A DNA stretch of 50,411 bases from Actinomycetaceae bacterium (GTDB lineage Bacteria > Actinomycetota > Actinomycetes > Actinomycetales > Actinomycetaceae): NCBI GenBank assembly GCA_012516575.1, contig JAAYWS010000071.1, positions 1 through 50,411 on the forward strand, read 5' to 3'. The position numbers were made by a program, and so were the translations under genes. A model generated the notes under the pieces. That model was not told the origin of the DNA. It saw only the letters and a program-made list of their open reading frames with translations, and did no database searches. Each line of letters starts with the position of its first letter. Position 1 is the first letter of the stretch. Shown here in pieces: positions 18,215-26,665 of this stretch.

Positions 18215-18583
18215 CGAATACCTACTTTCTGTCAATAACTAATTACACTTTACGCGAACTACCGGCCATTCGCCCATAAACCAGTTAAGGCAATGGTTAA
18301 GGCAGTAATTCTATAAGTTTTTTGTGTTGTTTATTTTCAGTTTTCCCCAAGGCGTCGGTGGTGACCCGGGAAAGAAAAAGCTTTATTTAATTAGGTAGTA
18401 ATAGTAGTAGGGTCTGTGGAATCTGTGGAAAACCATGCTTTTCCTTGTGTTACCGCCAAAAAGTCATGTGATTAGAGCTGTGGTTGAGATGTGAGGAAGA
18501 CGATTTGCCTGTGGGTGAGACATTTCAAGGTTGTTTTTCTCCACAAATGAACAGAATTTGTCCACAGTTTTTCACCGACCAAA
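18215..18583. other. oriC: Origin of replication, dnaA-dnaN part
   Basis: Noncoding gap holding the unwinding module plus further boxes: TTCTCCACA (18537-18545, one mismatch) and the perfect TTGTCCACA (18558-18566). Genes diverge from here (minus on the left, plus on the right), as expected at a bidirectional origin. The dnaN promoter should also be here. Confidence 0.85.
18380..18432 (-). other. oriC unwinding module: DnaA boxes, GC spacer, DnaA-trios, AT run
   Basis: Read on the minus strand: TTTTCCACA (18432-18424, one mismatch to a DnaA box), GATTCCACA (18423-18415), a short GC-rich spacer GACC (18414-18411), then trinucleotides CTA CTA CTA TTA CTA (18410-18396) and the AT-rich CCTAATTAAATAAAG (18395-18381). 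This is the order of the bacterial basal unwinding system (DnaA-box, GC spacer, DnaA-trios). It places the initial melting site in the dnaA-dnaN gap. Confidence 0.8.
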
Positions 18584-20200
18584 TCACATGTTCATTTGAG
18601 CTTGTTCTTTGGCAGCATTTTTGATTTGTGCGGTCAGATCCGAGACCTGATTAAACATGGTTTGCTTTTCCGCCATTAACCGTTCGACTTTACGTAACGC
18701 GTTAAGCACTGTTGTGTGATCACGCCGGTCAAAAACTTCAGCGATCTTCGGTAGTGAAAGATCGGTCATTTCCCGGCACAGATACATTGCAATATGACGT
18801 GGTGTGGTCAGAGTGCGGGTGCGCGTGGGCGATTTCAGGTCCGCAACCGGAATATTGAAATACGAGGCCACCTGCGCATTAATCAGCCCGGCCGTAATCT
18901 GAATCGAACTTGGATCTGAAATCATATCCTTCAGTTGCGATTCAGCCAGATCTAGCGTGATCTCTTGTTTTGTCAGATCTGCAAAAGCCCGAACCCGGCG
19001 AAGCGCGCCTTCCATTTCACGCACGTTCGTCGTCATCCGTGAGGCAATAAATTCGGTGACTTCCAAGGGAACATTCATATTTTCGGCCGCCGCTTTGCGG
19101 TTCAAAATCGCAATACGCGTTTCCAGATTCGGCAGGTCAATCGCAGCAGTAATGCCGGAGTTAAACCGCGAGATCATCCGGTCTTCGAAATCGACGAGCA
19201 GGTTTGGCGCAACATCAGAGGTGATTACAATCTGTTTATTGGCGTTAATTAGCGCATTAAAAGTGTGGAAAAATTCTTCAAGCGTGCGGGACCGGTCGCG
19301 CCCAGATAGGAACTGAATGTCGTCAATCAGGAGCACGTCGACGTTGCGGAACTGATCCTTAAAGGTGTGCATCTGACCTTCAGCCAGCGCATTAATAAAC
19401 GCATTCGTGAACTCTTCCGCCGAAACATAGAGCACCTTTTTATCGACATACATTTCTTGAACGGAATTGCCGATGGCATGCAATAAATGGGTCTTGCCCA
19501 TTCCCGAGTCGGAATAGAGGAATAGCGGGTTGTACGTCGAGCCTGGGATTTCGGCGACGGCAAGCGCCGTAGCATGCGCAAAACGGTTCGATTCTCCGGT
19601 CACAAAATTTTCGAAGGTGTAACGCGGATTCAGGCGCGCTTCTACCTGGTTGGGTTGGGAGTGAAACTGCGGAGGCTGGTAGCTCTTCGTAGGTGCCGGC
19701 ACGGAGCGAACAGGCTGCGGCTTGTCCTCAAACGCCGGTTTTTCGTACGACGCCGGCTCATAGACCGGGGTGTCGTAGGAAGGTTCGTAAACCGGTTCGT
19801 ATGACGACGCTGGAGGTACGGGCCGTAAGGTACGTCCGGTATCTTCACTAAATTCGCGGCCAGTGCGATCAGATACCCCACTTGGCGACCATGTTGGCGT
19901 ATGAGGTGGTACCTGTTGCTGGACTGGATGTTCGGACAGTGCCGGATCAACCGAAATATCGAGATTGAGGTGGCGTCCGAAAATAGCTGATAGTTGCTCG
20001 ATTAAAAGGTCTCCAGCCGATGAGGCGATGAGGTTGCGCGTGAATTCTGAGGAGACTCCAACGTAAAAGGTGTCGTCTAAAACGGCGAGGGGTTGGGCTA
20101 ACCGGACGAACGCGGTTTGTGAATCTGAGAGTCGACCTTCAGCGCGTAGGAGCTCAATAGCGGCGGTCCAAGCATCGCGAGCGAACTGTCCGTCTGACAT
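18584..20200 (-). CDS. dnaA: Chromosomal replication initiator DnaA
   Basis: AAA+ initiator that binds DnaA boxes and opens oriC. 538 residues: domain I (1-85), a long Pro/Tyr/Glu-rich linker domain II (about 90-190, with repeated YEP units such as PVYEPSYDTPVYEPASY), AAA+ domain III with Walker A DSGMGKTH (231-238) and Walker B LLIDDIQFL, and a domain IV helix-turn-helix with DRRDHTTVLNAL. The ATG at 20200 has AAGGAG. Boxes lie on both sides of the gene. Confidence 0.98.
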   Translation of the reverse strand: MSDGQFARDAWTAAIELLRAEGRLSDSQTAFVRLAQPLAVLDDTFYVGVSSEFTRNLIASSAGDLLIEQLSAIFGRHLNLDISVDPALSEHPVQQQVPPHTPTWSPSGVSDRTGREFSEDTGRTLRPVPPASSYEPVYEPSYDTPVYEPASYEKPAFEDKPQPVRSVPAPTKSYQPPQFHSQPNQVEARLNPRYTFENFVTGESNRFAHATALAVAEIPGSTYNPLFLYSDSGMGKTHLLHAIGNSVQEMYVDKKVLYVSAEEFTNAFINALAEGQMHTFKDQFRNVDVLLIDDIQFLSGRDRSRTLEEFFHTFNALINANKQIVITSDVAPNLLVDFEDRMISRFNSGITAAIDLPNLETRIAILNRKAAAENMNVPLEVTEFIASRMTTNVREMEGALRRVRAFADLTKQEITLDLAESQLKDMISDPSSIQITAGLINAQVASYFNIPVADLKSPTRTRTLTTPRHIAMYLCREMTDLSLPKIAEVFDRRDHTTVLNALRKVERLMAEKQTMFNQVSDLTAQIKNAAKEQAQMNM

Positions 20201-20627
20201 CGAGTCTCCTTATAAAGCAGAAAATCAGGTGACGAAAGCGAAAACCGCGGAAGCACACCTGTGGGCAAAGGCGGGAAAAATCCCGCCGCCTCTAACTGTC
20301 CCACTAATTTTAGAGATAAACAAGCAATTATTTGAAAGTTATCCACAGGGTTATTCACACATGTGGATATTACATACGTGTAATTACATGATATGAAGCG
20401 CGAGTTTCTGCGCGAAACAGTAAACCACAGGGTTACCCACAGATGTGGAAAGCGATTTGTACGATTTTTGTGATGTTTTACGACAGTCTCACCTGTTGTG
20501 ACAATAGTTACGCGGAGCCGATCTTTTGTTGACCAACCGGGGAAAACTCGCGTAAAGTCATCTAGTCATGTGTGCTGTAAAAGTACACACGCAATGGATA
20601 TTGCGTTCCGAATCGATGGAGTAACCC
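20201..20627. other. Origin-associated DnaA-box cluster between dnaA and rpmH
   Basis: Boxes found: TTATCCACA (20339-20347, perfect), TTATTCACA (20351-20359), TGTGGATAT (20362-20370) and TTACCCACA (20433-20441), the last three with one mismatch each; TGTGGGCAA (20260-20268, one mismatch) and TGTGGAAAG (20444-20452, two). The stretch 20320-20395 is AT-rich. It probably carries the dnaA promoter with autoregulatory boxes, and may be part of a bipartite origin. Confidence 0.75.
20529..20558 (+). promoter_or_regulatory. Promoter of rpmH-rnpA
   Basis: TTGACC (20529-20534), an 18-base spacer and TAAAGT (20553-20558) fit a sigma-70-type promoter. It lies about 70 bases upstream of the rpmH ATG and points away from the origin. 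The call rests on sequence alone. Confidence 0.55.
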
Positions 20628-20768
20628 ATGTCTACTAAGCGTACGTTCCAGCCGAATAATCGCCGTCGTGCGAAGGTTCACGGCTTCCGCAAGCGTATGG
20701 CCACCCGCGCCGGCCGCGCAGTACTCGCCAGCCGTCGTCGTAAGGGCCGCGAACGCCTGTCTGCCTAA
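20628..20768 (+). CDS. rpmH: 50S ribosomal protein L34
   Basis: A 46-residue basic protein, [20 protein letters not shown] at the start and RKGRERLSA at the end, unmistakably L34, including [18 protein letters not shown]. The ATG at 20628 has GGAG upstream. It sits in its universal place next to dnaA, and its stop codon is followed directly by the rnpA start. Confidence 0.98.
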   Translation: MSTKRTFQPNNRRRAKVHGFRKRMATRAGRAVLASRRRKGRERLSA

Positions 20769-21176
20769 ATGCTTTCGGCAGTCAACCGGATGCGGGCCGC
20801 CAGCGATTTTACGCTCACGGTCCGCAAAGGTAGGCGCAGCGGAAACAATCTCGTGGTTGTCTACAGTTATACAGACAACACAGCAACAGAAGCCGACCTT
20901 GAAACAAAGGTCGGCTTCATTGTCGGTAAAAAAGTTGGAAACTCCGTCACGCGCCACGCGGTTGTACGCAAAATGCGTCATATAATGCGCGACCTCGTTT
21001 CGCAACTGGATGCCAACCGCGTCGTCATCCGCGCTTTGCCCGAATCAGCAACCGCTAACTCTGCTCAACTACGCCAGGCAATCACTACCAGCCTGCAAAA
21101 AAATCGTGCTTTTAAGACGACGTCGTCCGCGCAAAACATGCTCGACACAAAGGATCGGGATGTCAATGAAGAATAA
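20769..21176 (+). CDS. rnpA: Ribonuclease P protein component
   Basis: Protein subunit of RNase P, which helps the RNA subunit bind pre-tRNA. 135 residues: the N-terminal [14 protein letters not shown] and the central [24 protein letters not shown] are RnpA. The usual RNRxKR basic motif is changed here to RHAVVRKMR, losing one conserved arginine (Ala instead). The ATG abuts the rpmH stop (TAAATG), so translation is likely coupled; the 3' end overlaps yidD by 17 bases. Confidence 0.94.
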   Translation: MLSAVNRMRAASDFTLTVRKGRRSGNNLVVVYSYTDNTATEADLETKVGFIVGKKVGNSVTRHAVVRKMRHIMRDLVSQLDANRVVIRALPESATANSAQLRQAITTSLQKNRAFKTTSSAQNMLDTKDRDVNEE

Positions 21177-21519
21177 TCCGATCGCACGGGCGTTAAAAGC
21201 CGCAATTCGTTGGTATCAACGCAATATTTCGGCTGGTTTACCGCGTCGGTGTCGCTATCAACCGACCTGTTCGCAATACGCGGTGGAAGCGATTAACGTT
21301 CATGGTGTAATAAAAGGTACACTTTTAGGCGTATGGAGAATCCTCCGATGCAACCCGTGGAGTAAGGGTGGCGTAGATTGGGTGCCAAAACCTGGTCAAT
21401 GGCCAAGCAAGCCCCTCGGATACCAAGAACTTATGGCGCTCCGCGCCGAAGAAGAAAATTCTGAACCGTTATCAGACCACCGCGGTCATGGCGATGACGA
21501 GGCAGCGGGAACACCCTAG
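21160..21519 (+). CDS. yidD: Membrane protein insertion efficiency factor YidD
   Basis: Small membrane-associated protein that helps YidC-dependent insertion. 119 residues with the family core: [31 protein letters not shown] in shortened form WYQRNIS…[11 protein letters not shown], then [17 protein letters not shown]. All three conserved cysteines are present. The ATG at 21160 follows AAAGGATCGGG; a second ATG at 21166 is possible. The acidic C-terminal tail of about 25 residues is beyond the conserved domain. Confidence 0.93.
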   Translation: MSMKNNPIARALKAAIRWYQRNISAGLPRRCRYQPTCSQYAVEAINVHGVIKGTLLGVWRILRCNPWSKGGVDWVPKPGQWPSKPLGYQELMALRAEEENSEPLSDHRGHGDDEAAGTP

Positions 21520-21553
21520 CGTTCCCAACACAAGTCGATACGAAAGAAGAACT

Positions 21554-22723
21554 GTGGATACAATTCTTTTCCCCATCATGTGGGTTATCTCGTGGATTAT
21601 GTACGGGATTCACTCGCTGTTGATCATGCTCGGAATGAGCGAGGGCTCGGGTGCTGCGTGGGTCCTGTCTATTGCGGGTTTGACGATTGTCATCCGTATT
21701 TTGATTATTCCTCTGTTTAACAAACAGATTCAGGCCACTCGGTTGAGCCAAGAGCTACAGCCGGAGATCCAAAAGTTGCAGGCCAAATATAAGGGTCGCA
21801 AGGACCAAATTTCTCAGCAACGCCAGCAAGAAGAGCTGATGGCACTATATCGGGATCGTGGTACTTCGCCGTTTGCGTCCTGTTTGCCAATGTTGGTTCA
21901 GATGCCGATTTTCTTCGCACTGTTCCGGTTGCTCTACGCGGTAGCTCCGATTTCGGATGGCTTGCGTGATCCTATTGGTGCGATTAATGAAGATATTGCA
22001 GAGCAGATTGCCAATTCGACGCTGTTTGGTGCGCCGCTGTCGTCGTCCTTGGGTACCGCTACGGAATATTCATTGACGCTGAATGTGCGGGTTGTGGCGG
22101 TTGTGCTGATTGCATTAATGATCATCACGCTGTTCTATTCGCAAAAGCAGATCATGATGAAGAATATGCCGGAGGCCGCGCAAGATCCGAATAACCAGGC
22201 ATATAAGATGCAAAAGTACATGCTCTACGGCATGCCGTTCATTTATATCTTCACTGGTTTTGCGTTCCAGATTGGCGTGCTGGTGTACTGGCTGACGTCG
22301 AATATTTGGAATATTGGTCAGCAAACTTGGTTGATTACCTATAACCCGACTCCAGGTTCGCCGGCATGGAAGAAGCGTCAGGAGAAGATCCGGGCGAAGC
22401 GGATTGCTAAGGGCTTGCCGCCGGATGAAGAAAAAGAAGATGACGACGCCGAAGAGCAGCCTACTGGTCAGCGTGAGCAGCCATTGGGCAAGGAGCGCTC
22501 GAAGAAGGCGGCAGCGAAAGCTACGAATACGCAGGAAACTGAAGAGCCCAACGTTAATGAAGACGGAGAGGTGCTTGGCCCGGACGGGCTGACGGATGAC
22601 GAGCGTGCACAGCGTCGTTATGAGCGGCGGATGGCACAACGTGAGCGCTCAAGGCAGAAGCGGAAGAAGCGCCAGAAGCGCCAGAAGCGTCAGCAACAGA
22701 ATCAGAAGAAGCGTAATTTCTAA
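21554..22723 (+). CDS. yidC: Membrane protein insertase YidC/Oxa1
   Basis: Inserts membrane proteins, alone or with SecYEG. The GTG at 21554 gives 389 residues starting DTILFPIMWVISWIMYGIH after the initiator; GAAAGAAG precedes it. An ATG at 21488 would add 22 charged residues inside yidD and is less likely. Seen: the hydrophilic-groove arginine in TIVIRILIIPLFNKQIQ, coiled cytoplasmic loop, PFASCLPMLVQMPIFFALFR, and three further membrane segments. The C-terminal 110 residues are highly charged and end in repeated KRQKRQ, probably for ribosome contact. Confidence 0.95.
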   Translation: MDTILFPIMWVISWIMYGIHSLLIMLGMSEGSGAAWVLSIAGLTIVIRILIIPLFNKQIQATRLSQELQPEIQKLQAKYKGRKDQISQQRQQEELMALYRDRGTSPFASCLPMLVQMPIFFALFRLLYAVAPISDGLRDPIGAINEDIAEQIANSTLFGAPLSSSLGTATEYSLTLNVRVVAVVLIALMIITLFYSQKQIMMKNMPEAAQDPNNQAYKMQKYMLYGMPFIYIFTGFAFQIGVLVYWLTSNIWNIGQQTWLITYNPTPGSPAWKKRQEKIRAKRIAKGLPPDEEKEDDDAEEQPTGQREQPLGKERSKKAAAKATNTQETEEPNVNEDGEVLGPDGLTDDERAQRRYERRMAQRERSRQKRKKRQKRQKRQQQNQKKRNF

Positions 22724-22745
22724 GAAGTGAATCAGGGAAGTAACA

Positions 22746-23363
22746 ATGGCTGAGATGGATATCGATCTGCGCAAGGCCCTTGATGAAGAGGGCGATTTTG
22801 CGGCGGATTATTTGGAAGAATTGCTTGATATTGCCGATCTGGATGGTGATTTAGAGATCAGTGTTGAAGCTGATCGGGCGGCCGTGGCAATTGTGCATGA
22901 AGAAGGCGGTGACCGCCGGCTTAAGCGCATGATTGGTCGACGCGGTGAGGCATTGGATGCTTTGCAGGAATTGACGCGATTGGCTGTGCAACAGCAGACC
23001 GGTGAACGCTCGCGGCTGATGCTCGATATTTTGGGTTACCGTGAAGGTCATCGTAAGGAGATCGCGGCGATTGCACGCGATGCGGTGGAGCGCGTAGAAG
23101 AAAGTGGTGAACCGTTCGCACTGCGCCCGATGAACCCGTTTGAGCGCAAGGTTGTGCACGACGTGGTGGCCGCTGCTGGTCTGTATTCGGATTCTTCCGG
23201 TGTGGGCCCGGCTAGGCATGTGGTGATCTCGCTACCCGAAGATCAAGACTATAGCTTCGATTACGACGAAGACGATGATTACGAGGAGAGCTCGGAGTCT
23301 GCCGATTCCATGGATTCGGCGGAAAGTGCGCAATCTACTCCTTCGGCAGATAGTGCTGAGTAA
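22746..23363 (+). CDS. jag: RNA-binding Jag/KhpB-like protein (KH and R3H domains)
   Basis: Cytosolic RNA-binding protein, partner of KhpA in other Gram-positives, linked to cell-envelope control. 205 residues: a KH-type fold around residues 35-110 with the loop GRRGEALDALQELTRLAV, then an R3H domain with the RPMNPFERKVVHD helix and VGPARHVVISL. The Jag-N domain is absent, as usual in actinobacteria. The last 40 residues are acidic and Ser-rich (DSMDSAESAQS repeats). It starts 22 bases after yidC. Confidence 0.93.
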   Translation: MAEMDIDLRKALDEEGDFAADYLEELLDIADLDGDLEISVEADRAAVAIVHEEGGDRRLKRMIGRRGEALDALQELTRLAVQQQTGERSRLMLDILGYREGHRKEIAAIARDAVERVEESGEPFALRPMNPFERKVVHDVVAAAGLYSDSSGVGPARHVVISLPEDQDYSFDYDEDDDYEESSESADSMDSAESAQSTPSADSAE

Positions 23364-23390
23364 TTAGCTTAGATTTACGTTTTTTTGTTG

Positions 23391-23424
23391 AAAGCGGGCA
23401 GTGAACGCATTCACCGCCCGCTTT
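23391..23424 (+). terminator. Hairpin after jag
   Basis: AAAGCGGGC (23391-23399) pairs with GCCCGCTTT (23416-23424); inside it GTGA pairs with TCAC around a short loop. It is 27 bases after the jag stop. There is no good T-run on either strand, so termination efficiency is uncertain. Confidence 0.6.
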
Positions 23425-23607
23425 GTCATTAATTTCTTCTCTAGTCTCTAGTAATTTCGTCGCGAAAAAGACGAACCACCAGATTGTATGAACTGGGTCA
23501 CAATGCGGGAAAATCTTGATAGCATCAAGGAAGCCCTTTTCGTAACATGCCTGATCAGCAGGTATGCATTTATTTAATCTGTTCAATCTTTTTATTAGGT
23601 GGTTAAC

Positions 23608-25011
23608 ATGACTACTTCGATTTCGTTGACCTGGAAGAAATTGGTGGCACTGTTTGGAGCCGTGCTACTGGTAATTGGAATTGGGGTGACTGCGTTGCCT
23701 TCGCCGGCTTCAGCAGCACCCAACACGCCGGAGCCTACCTTAAATGGTGAGTGGAATTGTGACGCGGATGGTGAGTGTCAGTATCTTGATTCGACCGGCG
23801 CTGCATACGCAAGTACGTGGCTTTTGTGGGGCGGAAAGTGGTACTACCTCGGACCTGGTGAGTATATGTATCGCACGGTTGGCGCACACACAGAACATAA
23901 CGAGAAGCAAATTGATGGTAAGTATTATCGCTTCGACAGTAGTGGCGCTATGATCACCGGCTGGGTATTAGTTGAATATAGCGGTATAAATCACTGGATG
24001 TACTATGGCGCCGATGGATCTCGTTTAACTAATACGGCCGCTTATATTGACGGTGCATGGTATGTGTTTAACACGAATGGAGTAATGCAGTTTAGCGGCG
24101 GTTTCGGTATTGGTGGTCGGTACTATCAGTTGACCGCTTCGGGTGCCGCGGTTATCGGTTGGTTCGAGCACAATGGCGATTGGTACTATTACGGTTCGAA
24201 TGCTGCCAGAGTTGAAGAACAATGGGTCCAATCGGGTGGTAAATGGTACTACTTCGGCTACGACGGAAAAATGTATGGCGGCAAGGATAGTGTAGTTATC
24301 CGTCCTATTGGACCGGACTACTACGCCTTCGGTACCTCTGGTGCAATGTTAACCGGTTGGTACCAAGTAATTGTGGATGGGAAAACGGTATGGATGTATT
24401 CCGATTCTAATGGTGTTGTCGTTCACGATGATTGGCGTTATTTAGGCGGCAAATGGTACTACTTCAAGCCGACTGGTCCCATGTATGTAGGCAACGGGAA
24501 CAATCTCGAAAAGATTGGCGATAACTGGTATCGGTTCACTTCCTCGGGAGCTGTTTTAACCGGTTGGTATCAGACGCAGACAGCTCAGGGCAAAGTAGCT
24601 TGGAACTACCATAAAGATAATGGAGCTCTCGCTCATGGAGAGTGGGTCGCTACCGGTGGTAAATGGTATTCCTTCGCCGATACTGGTTCGATGCGTGCTG
24701 ATACCTGCACGGGCAAGGTCAACGATGATATTGCTCGCGATATTTATTGTTTCGATGCTTCCGGGGCGATGATAACCAGTGGTTGGTACTACAGTTCCCA
24801 ATTTGATTCGTGGAAGTATTTAGGTTCGTCCGGTCTTGCTTATACGGGTTGGGCTTATATTAATGGAAACTGGTACTACTTTAATCCACTAAATTGGAGC
24901 AACATGGTTGCGGGCACGACCTTCCAAATTGCCAATGTGAACTACGTGTTCAGTGCTAGTGGTGCATGGACTGGTCAATCCTTCGCCGTCGGCGGTGGCA
25001 TAGGAATATAG
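23608..25011 (+). CDS. Secreted protein made of aromatic cell-wall-binding repeats
   Basis: 467 residues. A signal peptide (about residues 1-37, Lys-Lys then a hydrophobic run ending ASAA) is followed almost entirely by repeats of the CW_binding/choline- or glucan-binding type: units such as GGKWYYFGYDGKMYGG, GDWYYYGSNAAR and YYAFGTSGAMLTGWY, about 15 in all. No catalytic domain is seen. It is likely exported and held at the envelope; the ligand cannot be told from sequence. The ATG at 23608 with AGGTGG is preferred over the GTG at 23599. It faces the related gene at 25104-26471 across a shared terminator. Confidence 0.85.
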   Translation: MTTSISLTWKKLVALFGAVLLVIGIGVTALPSPASAAPNTPEPTLNGEWNCDADGECQYLDSTGAAYASTWLLWGGKWYYLGPGEYMYRTVGAHTEHNEKQIDGKYYRFDSSGAMITGWVLVEYSGINHWMYYGADGSRLTNTAAYIDGAWYVFNTNGVMQFSGGFGIGGRYYQLTASGAAVIGWFEHNGDWYYYGSNAARVEEQWVQSGGKWYYFGYDGKMYGGKDSVVIRPIGPDYYAFGTSGAMLTGWYQVIVDGKTVWMYSDSNGVVVHDDWRYLGGKWYYFKPTGPMYVGNGNNLEKIGDNWYRFTSSGAVLTGWYQTQTAQGKVAWNYHKDNGALAHGEWVATGGKWYSFADTGSMRADTCTGKVNDDIARDIYCFDASGAMITSGWYYSSQFDSWKYLGSSGLAYTGWAYINGNWYYFNPLNWSNMVAGTTFQIANVNYVFSASGAWTGQSFAVGGGIGI

Positions 25012-25025
25012 CATTCTTCCTGCAT

Positions 25026-25068
25026 CATTATTAAAGCCGAGAGCCATCCGCTCTCGGCTTTAATAATG
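25026..25068. terminator. Perfect bidirectional terminator between two repeat-protein genes
   Basis: Arms 25026-25043 and 25051-25068 are perfectly complementary over 18 bp around the loop CCATCCG, with a GC core (AAAGCCGAGAG) and AT ends. It serves both convergent genes. Confidence 0.9.
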
Positions 25069-25103
25069 GAAATTAGGTGTGCTCTACCGGACTGTCGGTG
25101 GAG

Positions 25104-26471
25104 CTACACAAGCGCTCCAGACAAGTCAAAGGAGTGCTCAACTTCGTCAATAGTTTGTGTGCCAGTGACCATTTTTCCGTCGAGGTCGAAGTAGTACGTC
25201 ATGTCGCCAAGTTGCAGCCAGCCGCGGTGCATTGCGCCAGATGTGTCAAAGTAATACCAGTCGTTGTCGACGTATCGCCAGCCGGTAGCCATACCACCGT
25301 AATTATCGAAATAGTACGTCGCGTCGTTAAGCGTGTGCATACCGGTGATCATTTGTCCGCTTCCCGGTTGGAGGTAATACCACGTGTTGCCAGGTTTGAC
25401 CCAACCCGTTTTCATCGCACCCGAGCTGTCAAAGTAATACCAATTACCGCCGACATGCTGCCAGTTGGTTGCCATTGCTCCCCAATTGAGCATGTAATAC
25501 CAGGTTCCGTTTACTTTTTGCCAACCCGTTTTCATCGCGCCTGAGGAATCAAAGTAATACCAATAGGATCCTGTTTTCTTCCAACCAACTGCCATGTTTC
25601 CGTACCATGAATCAAGCAAATACCATGTTCCCCCGGCGTATTTCCAACCAGTTGCCTTATATCCGCCGGGGTTGATGTAATACCAGTTTCCGAGGCTGTC
25701 TTTGTACCAGCTGTTCGCGTAGCCGGAAAGCGAGCTTCGATCTACTGCATAAGAAAGAGTGTAGGTACCTTGCCATCCGGTACCCGCTTGATTAGGCGAA
25801 TACACGAGGTTGCGGGCAGCCATTCCTAAATCAACATTGCCGACGGCAGCAGCTCCATGATATTTCAGCCCAGGGTCAATGAGTGCGTGTAGGTGGCCGT
25901 TCGCTGAGTTAAACCAGCCATTTGCGGCGATAAGCGCATTAACTTCGCCGTGTCCCCACCCGTTATATACAGCGGTATACATCGATGAATAACCCCATGC
26001 AATAATTTCCGAGTGAGCGCGCTGATTCCAATATGTTGCACTCCAGACAGAATCACCGGACACGGTTCGCTTATGTGCAATCTGGCCGTGTACTCGGGTT
26101 TCTACTGCGCGTTGTACGGCGATCCGTTCGATTGACGCATCCCAGACAAATCCATACACATAATCACTGCGGGTGTAGATTCCTTCTTTGGCCGCTGCTT
26201 GCCGCAAAGTCATGCCATTGAATGGCACATTTCTATCCCACATATCGCCGCGTAAAGCCCGCGTCGCACTCATGTAATCCGATCGAGTGGTGACTTGATC
26301 AAGGTAGGTTGTGTAAGGAAATATTTCATAGTTGGACGGGTTTGATCCGTAATAAACGTCAGTGACATCAGCCCTATCCCAGGCTGCGTATGCGGTTACT
26401 GGAGAAAAACTCCATATTAATGCCAGTGTTAGTAATATCGCGACACTAGCCGAACGCGTCTTCGCAATCAT
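25104..26471 (-). CDS. Secreted CAP/SCP-like protein with C-terminal cell-wall-binding repeats
   Basis: 455 residues. A signal peptide (about 1-29, ending TAYAA) is followed by an N-terminal domain (about 35-225) with CAP/SCP-type features: paired helices (ERIAVQRAVETRVHG), His-containing motifs and the NGWFNSANGHLHALIDPG block that resembles the CAP signature. From about 245 there are eight or more repeats of the type GNWYYFDSSGAMKTGW. CAP proteins have varied roles; the repeats should bind envelope polymers. The start at 26471 has AGGAG upstream (GAGAGGAGACGACG). CAP membership is by pattern and needs a profile search. Confidence 0.8.
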   Translation of the reverse strand: MIAKTRSASVAILLTLALIWSFSPVTAYAAWDRADVTDVYYGSNPSNYEIFPYTTYLDQVTTRSDYMSATRALRGDMWDRNVPFNGMTLRQAAAKEGIYTRSDYVYGFVWDASIERIAVQRAVETRVHGQIAHKRTVSGDSVWSATYWNQRAHSEIIAWGYSSMYTAVYNGWGHGEVNALIAANGWFNSANGHLHALIDPGLKYHGAAAVGNVDLGMAARNLVYSPNQAGTGWQGTYTLSYAVDRSSLSGYANSWYKDSLGNWYYINPGGYKATGWKYAGGTWYLLDSWYGNMAVGWKKTGSYWYYFDSSGAMKTGWQKVNGTWYYMLNWGAMATNWQHVGGNWYYFDSSGAMKTGWVKPGNTWYYLQPGSGQMITGMHTLNDATYYFDNYGGMATGWRYVDNDWYYFDTSGAMHRGWLQLGDMTYYFDLDGKMVTGTQTIDEVEHSFDLSGALV

Positions 26472-26665
26472 CGTCGTCTCCTCTCGATTGAAGTGGTTAC
26501 TTCTGAGTTTCGACGACGGATTTAAGAAAGCTTTGAGTCAGTAATTAATCGATATTAGGTCTTAAATGATAATTTTCTTAGGTAGATTGGCGTTTTTTCA
26601 TACCTTGAGCTTGGACGACATTTTTGACGACGACGGTACGGCTTGCGATGAGAGAGGCGAGAGTT

